Origin: a virus
Virus record (IMG/VR): IMGVR_UViG_3300022665_000771
Span: 1-39,968 of that record
Length of the DNA: 39,968 nucleotides
Strand: one strand, 5' to 3'
Position 1 is the stretch's first letter, and each line of letters begins with the position of its first letter. Both the position numbers and the translations under genes were made by a program. Shown here one piece after another: positions 7,260 through 12,782 of the stretch. Below the pieces are notes generated by a model. That model was not told where the DNA came from, ran no database searches, and saw only the letters and a list, made by a program, of their open reading frames with translations.

Positions 7260-7847
7260 ATGAACGCACCTTACAACGAATGGGGAGACCTTTTGCCTGG
7301 GGCGGTGGTTGGTGAGTTGGTCCTAGTGAATTGGGATCCGACATGCAATCAGTGGCGGGTGCGGGGGATCGATCTTGCAGGGGCTGAGCTGATCGGCTAC
7401 TGCGACCGTCTGAACCTGGACCATGTACAATTCCGGGAGGATCTCGATCCACAGATCGATCGAGGGACCTGCTTGCTGGTAGGCCTCATGGCGCCGGGGG
7501 AGGGTTTTTCGGCAGGGAGGGTGTTTCGCCCAGGGGACGAGCCTGAGCACTCGCTATGGCGATACAGGAGCGTGTGGGTGAAGATCTGTGCGCTTACACC
7601 GGATCCTGCCTACGTGATGGACTGCCAAAGCTTGCCTTGGCACGAGTTTCCAGTTCGATATGCTCGGCACATCAAGCTGGATCGGGACCGGCCGATAGCC
7701 GCCTGGGAGGCCAGCTCTAGTGTAGGGCCCGCCATGCCTTACCAGATTGAGCCAGAACGCTTGTGCGTATGGTGGGACCGAGGACCTAATGCGCCCGTGC
7801 GGGCGGCTTTCCATAAGCATCAATGCCGGCCGTTACCGGCGAAGTGA
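7260..7847 (+). CDS. Hypothetical protein, 195 aa
   Basis: The start at ATG 7260 lies 2 bases after the previous stop; an in-frame ATG at 7206 would add 18 residues that overlap the upstream gene. The product is soluble, rich in Trp, Pro and Arg, with short strand-like segments (ELVLVNWDP, RVRGIDLAGAELIGYC). It is the last gene of the first operon and is followed by a small GC-rich hairpin (GCGGC/GCCGC at about 7849-7861). Function unknown. Confidence 0.5.
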   Translation: MNAPYNEWGDLLPGAVVGELVLVNWDPTCNQWRVRGIDLAGAELIGYCDRLNLDHVQFREDLDPQIDRGTCLLVGLMAPGEGFSAGRVFRPGDEPEHSLWRYRSVWVKICALTPDPAYVMDCQSLPWHEFPVRYARHIKLDRDRPIAAWEASSSVGPAMPYQIEPERLCVWWDRGPNAPVRAAFHKHQCRPLPAK

Positions 7848-8441
7848 CCGCGGCTGGGCCGCTTGGAATTTTCGATCGAAATAATTTTTCGATAATCAAG
7901 AAATTTTAGGCCGCTTGGCCGCTTCAATGCCGCTTCGTTTTTTCGGCAGGTTTCACTATACATACTCCTCGCTTCGTGGTGATGTATAGGAACTTGCACA
8001 GCATCTGCTAAGTCAAGCTACAAGGCATTTGCTTGGCTAAAGGCTATACTATCCAACATATCTTGTGCTATTGCTTACCTCATGTTCAGTACCATGTCAG
8101 ATGCCATGTTCTTCCGCATAGCACCTATCACTATGATGAAAAACCGATTTCTAGCCTTGACATAAGCCGAATTTTTCGCGAGCAAGTGTTACAGCACTCG
8201 CATTTTTCCTGCGCTAACTTTTACATAGTCGGAATTTTTCGCGAACGACTGTTATAGCACTCGGAAATTTTTTCGAGCAACCTAACACTATCCAACAAAA
8301 AAATTTTTGAGCCTCACGCTAAGTGCAATAGTCGGGCCGGTAGGGTTGGCGTTTTTGTGGGTTTTTGCGCGTCGATCGGCAATGGATTGTCGGAATGGGC
8401 GGCACTTTCACAACAGCACACGTCGAAACGCACGTTGTTGT
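7848..8441 (+). other. AT-rich intergenic region with hairpins and repeats
   Basis: This gap holds no credible gene. It contains a small GC hairpin just after the last gene, GGCCGCTTGG twice flanking a 48-bp AT-rich block (with further CCGCTT copies), an inverted repeat CTATACAT (7956-7963) / ATGTATAG (7982-7989), and a pair of long direct repeats listed separately. A CACAACA...TTGTTGTG inverted repeat near 8409-8442 precedes the first sigma-54-like promoter. The region could hold operators, a transcription stop or an origin. Confidence 0.5.
8157..8263 (+). repeat. Two 44-bp imperfect direct repeats, 63-bp period
   Basis: Copy 1 (8157-8200) and copy 2 (8220-8263) share TT[G/T]ACATA, a GAATTTTTCGCGA core and TGTTA[C/T]AGCACTCG at matching positions. 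A degraded third piece (GGAAATTTTTTCGAGCAA) begins at about 8263. No coding frame is preserved between copies. They look like iterons or protein-binding sites upstream of the accessory cassettes. Confidence 0.7.
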
Positions 8442-8463
8442 GAGCGAAATGTAGGTTTTTGGT

Positions 8464-8479
8464 TGGCATGGGGGTTGCT
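8464..8479 (+). promoter_or_regulatory. Sigma-54-like promoter P1
   Basis: TGGCAT-N5-TTGCT matches the RpoN -24/-12 consensus (TGGCAC-N5-TTGCW) at all but one base. It is preceded by GAGCGAAATGTAGG (8442-8455) and followed by TTATAAG. With the usual -12 to +1 distance, transcription would begin one base before the ATG at 8491. Confidence 0.6.
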
Positions 8480-8490
8480 ACCTTATAAGC

Positions 8491-8700
8491 ATGACAAGAA
8501 CACAAGCAATCAGTCTGTTCAGCAGAGCGGCCGACGGGCTCGACACCAACGCACCAAGTCTCGGTCTCGGACCATGGCAAGCGCTAAACTTACCATTCCG
8601 ATGTTTCTTAAGGTACAACCAGATCGACGAAGCGGAGCAACGCGAGTTTGCCCGGGAGATTGTAGACTACCAATTGACGCGAGTTCCGGCCGGGGGATGA
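8491..8700 (+). CDS. Hypothetical protein, first gene after P1, 69 aa
   Basis: A 69-residue soluble helical protein. It has no Shine-Dalgarno; the ATG lies 12 bases after the TTGC of the sigma-54-like promoter, so the message would be leaderless. The C-terminal part (DEAEQREFAREIVDYQL) is a charged helix. The stop overlaps the ATG of a small membrane protein. No family recognised. Confidence 0.6.
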   Translation: MTRTQAISLFSRAADGLDTNAPSLGLGPWQALNLPFRCFLRYNQIDEAEQREFAREIVDYQLTRVPAGG

Positions 8701-8795
8701 GAATGCGATTTTACATTTGTCTAGTTGGTGCGATCGGTTTGGCGCTGGTCACGTGGTGGATCGGTATGCGCGCGGTGGTGCTGACGATTTTCTGA
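8697..8795 (+). CDS. Tiny membrane protein, 32 aa
   Basis: ATG at 8697 overlaps the previous stop (ATGA), and its TGA overlaps the next ATG (TGATG). The product is basic at the N terminus (MRMR), followed by one continuous hydrophobic helix (residues 6-32). A single-pass inner-membrane peptide of this size could regulate or disrupt a membrane complex; no specific role is visible. Coding status rests on the double overlap and composition. Confidence 0.5.
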   Translation: MRMRFYICLVGAIGLALVTWWIGMRAVVLTIF

Positions 8796-9010
8796 TGATT
8801 GAGGTAAATGAGATGGAAAACAAGAACTACGTCGAAGAGTATATTGATTGGGGAACGTTTTGGATCGTGTTGCACGTGAACGGTCGCGATGCTTGCTCGT
8901 ACACCGCGACAGGACTGACGCAGGCTTTCCTGATGTTGGCTGGATATCGAGCGGCTAACCCGAAACGACAAGCTTGCTTGCTTGATCCGACTGGGCGGGT
9001 GATAGCGTGA
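8795..9010 (+). CDS. Hypothetical protein, 71 aa
   Basis: A 71-residue soluble protein with an aromatic core (YIDWGTFWIVLHVNGRDAC) and a likely alpha/beta fold. The ATG at 8795 overlaps the upstream stop; an internal ATG at 8813 has a better Shine-Dalgarno (GAGG, 7-8 bases) and may be the real start, giving 65 residues. The stop overlaps a GTG start. Function unknown. Confidence 0.55.
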   Translation: MIEVNEMENKNYVEEYIDWGTFWIVLHVNGRDACSYTATGLTQAFLMLAGYRAANPKRQACLLDPTGRVIA

Positions 9011-9099
9011 AGCTCATCATGTCATTTGCAGTAACGTTCGCGGTGATTGGTGCCTGGGCGCTGATCGTAGCGTACACCAAGCTGGGGGAGAGGGCTTAG
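9007..9099 (+). CDS. Tiny membrane protein, 30 aa, GTG start
   Basis: GTG at 9007 overlaps the preceding TGA. The 30-residue product is MKLIMS followed by a hydrophobic helix (residues 6-23) and a short charged tail (YTKLGERA). It is the second single-helix micro-protein in this cassette. The 3' end contains GGGGGAGAGG, which can serve the next gene as Shine-Dalgarno. Confidence 0.45.
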   Translation: MKLIMSFAVTFAVIGAWALIVAYTKLGERA

Positions 9100-9102
9100 A
9101 AC

Positions 9103-9354
9103 ATGGAGAACATCAAATCAATCGTTTGGATGAAGGGCATATCACGACTCATAAGAGTGGTTGTGATGAAGGCCGTAACAGAGGGTAAGACAAAAGCCCA
9201 AACAAGTGGAATAGTTCGCAACATGGTAGCCGAAATAGTGGTAGGTATGGAGCTTGAGAGAGAAATCCAAACAAAGTTAGTTGAAACTTTTTACTGGGTA
9301 TTTAAATACACATGGGATAAAGCGAGCGAGAAAAGAGACGAGGAGCTACATTAA
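9103..9354 (+). CDS. Hypothetical helical protein, 83 aa
   Basis: An 83-residue Lys/Glu-rich protein, probably all-helical, with no cysteines and no membrane segment. Its A-rich codon use differs from the GC-richer morphogenesis genes and suggests separate origin. It starts 3 bases after the previous stop, with a GGGGGAGAGG purine block upstream. The stop directly abuts the next gene (TAA then ATG). Function unknown. Confidence 0.6.
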   Translation: MENIKSIVWMKGISRLIRVVVMKAVTEGKTKAQTSGIVRNMVAEIVVGMELEREIQTKLVETFYWVFKYTWDKASEKRDEELH

Positions 9355-9618
9355 ATGACAAAATCAGTGAAGACCATTCTATCGAGCGCAACATCAGTTG
9401 CCTTGTTGCTGGGAATAACATCGGCAGCAGAGACTAGCGCGGCGAACAGCAGAAAGCCTGATGCGGAGCGTGCCTGGTCGAGTAGCAGGTTTCCTACCTT
9501 GCTGAGCCACATGGCATGCACGTTGTTTACCTCTTTGTCGACGCACAACGAGTTCGTCGAATACTTTCACACGGCATTTGTCGCGGCCTACGACGTGCGC
9601 TGCATGGATTATCGGTGA
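9355..9618 (+). CDS. Small predicted secreted protein, 87 aa
   Basis: The first 28 residues form a signal-peptide-like segment (basic MTKSVK, hydrophobic VALLLGI, Ala-rich end). The mature 60 residues contain two cysteines that could pair. Start directly abuts the preceding stop, so translation is probably coupled. It is the last gene of the P1 cassette. Function unknown; no catalytic motif seen. Confidence 0.55.
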   Translation: MTKSVKTILSSATSVALLLGITSAAETSAANSRKPDAERAWSSSRFPTLLSHMACTLFTSLSTHNEFVEYFHTAFVAAYDVRCMDYR

Positions 9619-9678
9619 CGATCGTCAAGAATTGGACGAATTGTAGGGTGGTGAGTGGCGTTTTTGTGAGGTTTTTGG

Positions 9679-9694
9679 TGGCACTGCGCTTGCA
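9679..9694 (+). promoter_or_regulatory. Sigma-54-like promoter P2
   Basis: TGGCAC-N5-TTGCA matches the RpoN -24/-12 consensus in all specified bases. The N5 (TGCGC) is identical to that of P3, and TATAAG follows 4 bases after TTGC. GGACGAATTGTAGGG (9634-9648) is the related upstream element. The predicted start is one base before the ATG at 9706. Confidence 0.7.
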
Positions 9695-9705
9695 AGGTAT
9701 AAGGC

Positions 9706-10125
9706 ATGATTAAAACAACAGTAATAGCGATTCTCTTAACGGCCAGCACGGCCCATGCGGTGTGCGGCGATCTGAACAATGACGGCCAAGTAACTGCTAC
9801 TGACGCCGCGCTCATATTGCAGCGCTCTGTGGGCCTAGACGTTGCTCTGTCCTGCGACTTCGCCTTTGTTGGGCTTGCAGTCTCTAACGAGGTCGAATGC
9901 GCACACGGCGCGTTCTGGGTTGAGTACGACGGAGTGCGTATTTACCCCGAAGACTTTCATTTGATCCGCGGCGACACGCTTAGCGGAGAGATTCGAGTAC
10001 ACATTGGTGATTGCACAGAATTCTATTTCGAGGGGTCATATCCACTACCAAGCACCGGGCTGGTGGAACTGCAGGTGTATGAGGATGCTTTCGGAGTGGT
10101 TCGAGTTCGACTGGTAATCATTTAA
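9706..10125 (+). CDS. Secreted protein with dockerin-like EF-hand
   Basis: A 139-residue product with signal peptide (residues 1-17, cleavage after AHA), then one dockerin-type calcium loop DLNNDGQVTATD (about residues 21-32) and helix AALILQRSVG, nearly the same module as in the phosphoesterase at 3065. The remaining 90 residues look like a beta-sandwich with two or three cysteines. The ATG sits 12 bases after the TTGC of promoter P2 and no Shine-Dalgarno is visible, so the mRNA would be leaderless. It is the only gene of its cassette. Dockerin loops bind calcium and can pair with cohesins; no cohesin is visible in the window. Confidence 0.75.
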   Translation: MIKTTVIAILLTASTAHAVCGDLNNDGQVTATDAALILQRSVGLDVALSCDFAFVGLAVSNEVECAHGAFWVEYDGVRIYPEDFHLIRGDTLSGEIRVHIGDCTEFYFEGSYPLPSTGLVELQVYEDAFGVVRVRLVII

Positions 10126-10189
10126 CGGTTTTCTGTTGCCAGCGCATGGGGTGTGGTTGGCTGGAATGAGCGAATTGTAAGGCGCTGGT

Positions 10190-10205
10190 TGGCACTGCGC
10201 TTGCA
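10190..10205 (+). promoter_or_regulatory. Sigma-54-like promoter P3
   Basis: TGGCAC-N5-TTGCA, identical to P2 over 16 bases, preceded by GAGCGAATTGTAAGG (10168-10182) and followed by TATAAG at 10209. Predicted start is near 10216, leaving a short leader with GGGGAG (10225-10230) before the first gene. Confidence 0.7.
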
Positions 10206-10239
10206 GTATATAAGACAGTTTCTAGGGGAGATGAAAAAG

Positions 10240-10389
10240 ATGGTACGGACACAAGACAACAGTTTCTACACGGTCACGGCGATTGGCGCTTTCGTTCTTT
10301 TCGGCGCAATTGTTTACTACTTCACCGGTTTTACACCGGTCGACATTCTCAGCTCGATTCTCGATATCATAACGGCGGTGATGTCGTGA
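10240..10389 (+). CDS. Small membrane protein, 49 aa
   Basis: ATG at 10240 is chosen because GGGGAG lies 9 bases upstream; ATG at 10231 is in frame but directly abuts that sequence. The product has one transmembrane helix (about residues 12-29, VTAIGAFVLFGAIVYYF) and a hydrophobic amphipathic C terminus (DILSSILDIITAVM). It is the first gene behind P3, and its stop overlaps a GTG start. Function unknown. Confidence 0.55.
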   Translation: MVRTQDNSFYTVTAIGAFVLFGAIVYYFTGFTPVDILSSILDIITAVMS

Positions 10390-10727
10390 AGACACTGGAC
10401 TACGACCAACAAGAAAAGGCTTGTGACGCGGAAGACGCGCTGACAGGCTACACAGCAGATACTGAAGCGGACGACTATGATGAACAATGCGAAGAGCATG
10501 ACGACAAGCGTCCGAATCACCCCTACGCGTTGGCCACGTCGTTGGACAATTGTCCGCGGCGCATACTTCTGGCGCGATGTCAGCAACTTGAAATCATAGT
10601 TAACCGAATTCACGCTATCCTCGATGTTGAAGGGGAGGACTGGGACAGCGGCACTATAGAGCTTGTTGCCGAAGTCTTAGAGGATAATGGCTACGTGATC
10701 CGAGACCCAAACGAGGTTGAAGGCTAA
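10386..10727 (+). CDS. Hypothetical acidic protein, 113 aa
   Basis: GTG start at 10386 overlaps the previous stop (GTGA). The 113-residue product is very acidic in its first half (runs of Asp/Glu) with scattered cysteines. The second half is helical (ARCQQLEIIVNRIHAIL), with a patterned C terminus DSGTIELVAEVLEDNGYVIRDP. The stop TAA overlaps an ATG at 10727 (see the next gene). Function unknown. Confidence 0.6.
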   Translation: MKTLDYDQQEKACDAEDALTGYTADTEADDYDEQCEEHDDKRPNHPYALATSLDNCPRRILLARCQQLEIIVNRIHAILDVEGEDWDSGTIELVAEVLEDNGYVIRDPNEVEG

Positions 10728-11022
10728 TGACAACGATCGAGAACTGCTGACGCCGGATGGGGCTTGGATACAAGACGTGAATGCTAGAACGGCCAAAGGT
10801 AACAAATGCTTTCCCACTAGTAATAAGGCTGTCTGCTGGTGCTTGATTGGCGCGACACTTGCGGTGGACAGTAGCGGCCTGGGCCTCGACATAGAAAATG
10901 CGATGGTGGATTTTCTGGGAATTGATGGCCTGATAACCTGGAACGATACGGCCGGACGGACACAAAGGGAAGTATTGGCAGCGATTGACGGGACGATTGA
11001 GGGGTTGACGACAGATGACTGA
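10717..11022 (+). CDS. DUF6197-like protein, copy 2, start frame disrupted
   Basis: Paralogue of the protein at 1790-2101, sharing AVCWCLIGA and ITWNDxxGRTQREVLAAIDGTIEGL. The ATG expected from copy 1 (10727, MTTIE) is present, but 19 bases that follow in copy 1 are missing, so that ATG runs into a stop after seven codons. The open frame can be reached only from a TTG at 10717 inside the upstream gene, or from a later start. It may be translated by re-initiation, or it may be decaying. The C terminus overlaps the next gene by 8 bases. Confidence 0.6.
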   Translation: MKANDNDRELLTPDGAWIQDVNARTAKGNKCFPTSNKAVCWCLIGATLAVDSSGLGLDIENAMVDFLGIDGLITWNDTAGRTQREVLAAIDGTIEGLTTDD

Positions 11023-11359
11023 ACAAGAAGTATTTACCAAGGTGGTAACACACCTACTTAATCAAGGCGAACGCGCAGAGACCAGCGAGGGAGGTTGCCT
11101 ATACCGTACACCCAGTGGGCTTAAGTGCGCGGTTGGGTGCCTGATTCCTGACGACAAGTACAGGCCAGGAATGGAAACCGATGGAGCGGGATGGAGCTTG
11201 AGGTATATTCTCGGCTTGCTCCACCTACAGACTCACTACTGGCTGCTCCGCCGGTTGCAGCTTGTTCATGATACCCAAGAGTGTGGAGAATGGCGCTCTC
11301 AGCTTACTGTCATTGCCAACGATTACGGCCTGATTATGCCTGGCGACTCGGATGAGTGA
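11015..11359 (+). CDS. Conserved phage protein, 114 aa
   Basis: A 114-residue soluble protein of a recurring phage family: N-terminal EVFTKVVTHLLNQG helix, then CLYRTPSGLKCAVGCLIPDDKYRPGMET with three cysteines, and a C-terminal half of helices (QLVHDTQECGEWRSQLTVIANDYGL). I have seen proteins with this layout in many phages, often next to DUF6197-like genes as here. No biochemical function is known to me. The ATG overlaps the previous gene by 8 bases. Confidence 0.75.
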   Translation: MTEQEVFTKVVTHLLNQGERAETSEGGCLYRTPSGLKCAVGCLIPDDKYRPGMETDGAGWSLRYILGLLHLQTHYWLLRRLQLVHDTQECGEWRSQLTVIANDYGLIMPGDSDE

Positions 11360-11586
11360 TGAATAACTACAACATCGAACTGAGCGTGGAAAACCTGAAC
11401 ACCGGTCAACATAGTGGCTGGCGCACTTTCATCTGGCGCAACGGTGACGGCGAGAGCGTGCTATATGGGTATGCTACCCGCGAAGAAGCGATCGCTGACA
11501 TGAATCGTTTGAGCGAGAGTGTGACATCAAAGATGATTTTTCCGGGATTTTGTTTGTCAATGCGTATTTATGAGGTTTCGGGATGA
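11359..11586 (+). CDS. Hypothetical protein, tandem paralogue A
   Basis: Start ATG at 11359 overlaps the preceding TGA (TGATG). The 75-residue product aligns along its whole length with the next gene: N-terminal strand YxxxxxVxNxxTG, GW, a YxTxEEA helix in the middle, and a C-terminal FPGxxxSMRxxxVxG. The pair arose by tandem duplication. Function unknown. Confidence 0.65.
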   Translation: MNNYNIELSVENLNTGQHSGWRTFIWRNGDGESVLYGYATREEAIADMNRLSESVTSKMIFPGFCLSMRIYEVSG

Positions 11587-11813
11587 AGAGTCACTATGAG
11601 GTTCAGGCTACAGTGTGGAATCCCGAGACCGGGGTGGACGTCGGTTGGACCACCATGAAGGTAGAAGAAGGTAAGCCTTACCAATATGACACCCTGGAAG
11701 AAGCAGACGAGGCCGCAGCGCGCGGCTACCCAAGATTGGTGACGAGCTTGGAAGTACTGTTTCCTGGGCTCGGGTACAAATGTTCTATGCGGGTGGTGAG
11801 GGTTGAGGGATGA
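11583..11813 (+). CDS. Hypothetical protein, tandem paralogue B
   Basis: A 76-residue protein paralogous to its upstream neighbour (shared GW, EEADEAA helix, LFPGLGYKCSMRVVRVEG end). ATGA overlaps occur at both ends. The two copies are diverged enough at the DNA level that the duplication is old. Function unknown. Confidence 0.65.
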   Translation: MKSHYEVQATVWNPETGVDVGWTTMKVEEGKPYQYDTLEEADEAAARGYPRLVTSLEVLFPGLGYKCSMRVVRVEG

Positions 11814-11995
11814 AGCAGAGCGATCGGGAAAGGGTTGTGGAGCTGGAGGGGCAACTGCGGGTCGTGGGGAAGCGATATAGAAGGGTTGTTCGGGAGCTGA
11901 AGGAAGCGAATTCCGTGATAAAGGAAGCACGGGAGTGGTGGAAGCGGCAGGACGCGAGGATTCGGGAGTTGGAGGCAGCCAGTAAGAAGGCGTAA
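11810..11995 (+). CDS. Short basic coiled-coil protein, 61 aa
   Basis: A 61-residue protein, strongly basic and wholly helical (ELEGQLRVVGKRYRRVVRELKEANSVIKEAREWW), with coiled-coil spacing throughout. It is the last gene of the P3 cassette; a hairpin and a terminator candidate follow. Function unknown; a DNA-binding or adaptor role is possible from charge. Confidence 0.55.
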   Translation: MKQSDRERVVELEGQLRVVGKRYRRVVRELKEANSVIKEAREWWKRQDARIRELEAASKKA

Positions 11996-12024
11996 TCGGG
12001 CTCAGAGCTGTTATAGTGGACCAG

Positions 12025-12046
12025 TGGTGGGTTGCCTAGCCTACCA
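12025..12046 (+). other. Hairpin after the P3 cassette
   Basis: TGGTGGG (12025-12031) can pair with CCTACCA (12040-12046) around an 8-base loop, with one G-T wobble. No T-run follows. It may be an RNA processing or stabilising element at the operon end. Confidence 0.35.
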
Positions 12047-12057
12047 GAGCTACAGTG

Positions 12058-12080
12058 AAGGAGGAGACGCTATGAAGTAA
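12058..12080 (+). promoter_or_regulatory. Strong Shine-Dalgarno before a two-codon ORF
   Basis: AAGGAGGAG is followed by a 5-base spacer and ATG AAG TAA, then immediately ATG TAG. A third start, ATG at 12093, gives only eight codons (MPKYHRIT). This is one of the best ribosome-binding sites in the window, yet no gene follows. It could be a regulatory start-stop element or a gene remnant. Confidence 0.5.
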
Positions 12081-12128
12081 TGTAGAGGGTGAATGCCCAA
12101 ATATCATCGAATCACGTAGAAGTTGGAG

Positions 12129-12152
12129 AGCTGCCTAATTGGGTGGCTTTTT
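12129..12152 (+). terminator. Rho-independent terminator candidate
   Basis: AGCTGCC (12129-12135) pairs with GGTGGCT (12142-12148) with two wobble pairs and a 6-base loop, and a T-run (12148-12152, then GGCGTTTT) follows. It sits about 130 bases after the last gene of the accessory region, a plausible end for that transcript. Confidence 0.5.
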
Positions 12153-12631
12153 GGCGTTTTAGGGCTCGGAATTGGGTAGTTTTCCCAAAATAGGGCTGAT
12201 TGAGGGCGCTGTGGGGGAGAAAATGAGGTGTTTCTTCACTGATAACAGGAACTTGCAGGTTGACTTAGGGTGACTTACCTAAGATTAGCTCTGGTGAGTC
12301 AAGGAATAAAGGGTTTCTTTAGGGTTACCATGGACTTACAGAGGGAGTCATCAAAACTTAGGTATCTTAGGCACATTTTTAATTCCGTGGGTGCTACAGG
12401 ATATAGGCTTATGTTTCTCCTCTACTACTAACCCTCTTTTAAGTTAAGTAAAGATAAGATCATAAGGCAACCCGCAAAGGGCTTGGGTTTGAGAGCAAAA
12501 ATCTGACTTAGGTAGGGTTTGGGTTACATAAGCTAACCTAAGTCACTGTCGAAGATGAAAACAGCCCTAATGTTGGGCTTAGGGGTACGTTTCGCTATGT
12601 CATCCCTCATGCGCGCGCGCGTGCCCTGTGC
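12153..12631 (+). other. Non-coding region with CTTAGG hexamer cluster
   Basis: No convincing ORF lies here. The hexamer CTTAGG or its complement occurs at 12264, 12278, 12357, 12366, 12507, 12537 and 12578. Two copies form a perfect 9-bp inverted repeat GACTTAGGT (12505-12513) / ACCTAAGTC (12536-12544), and another lies in CCCTAA...TTAGGG (12565-12584). About 0.16 copies are expected by chance in 320 bp. The tract is AT-richer than its surroundings and could be a replication origin or an operator array. Confidence 0.6.
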
Positions 12632-12637
12632 TACACT
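12629..12637 (+). promoter_or_regulatory. Extended -10 promoter candidate
   Basis: TGC-TACACT is an extended -10 element; no good -35 is seen. It lies exactly 7 bases before the ATG at 12645, the same distance as the TATACT and ATG at 22475/22488, so the transcript would be leaderless. Confidence 0.35.
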
Positions 12638-12644
12638 CCCCTCC

Positions 12645-12782
12645 ATGAGTGACCCCTCACCATCAACCAAGCACCAATCGTCCCTCTCCGCTAGAACAGA
12701 GGCCCTGCGACACACCACGCTCCCCACTGGGCAGAGCGACCCAGCACAAGGCACCCTCTCCCTTGGGCCACAGAGGACATGA
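12645..12782 (+). CDS. Possible small Ser/Thr-rich protein, 45 aa
   Basis: A 45-residue hydrophilic product rich in Ser, Thr and Pro with no recognisable domain. Support comes from the -10-like element 7 bases upstream and from the ATGA overlap of its stop with the next ORF. The composition is low-complexity, so it may not be a gene. Confidence 0.3.
   Translation: MSDPSPSTKHQSSLSARTEALRHTTLPTGQSDPAQGTLSLGPQRT

Noticed and set aside
8033-8257. 74-codon ORF in the gap after the first operon
   Set aside because: It starts at TTG without a ribosome site, its frame is built from the 63-bp direct repeats and AT-rich filler, and the composition is not protein-like.
9679-10214. Reading the TATAAG boxes as sigma-70 -10 elements
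   Set aside because: TTGGCA to TATAAG spacing is only 14-15 bp and varies between copies, while the -24/-12 spacing of the RpoN pattern is constant. A composite promoter remains possible.
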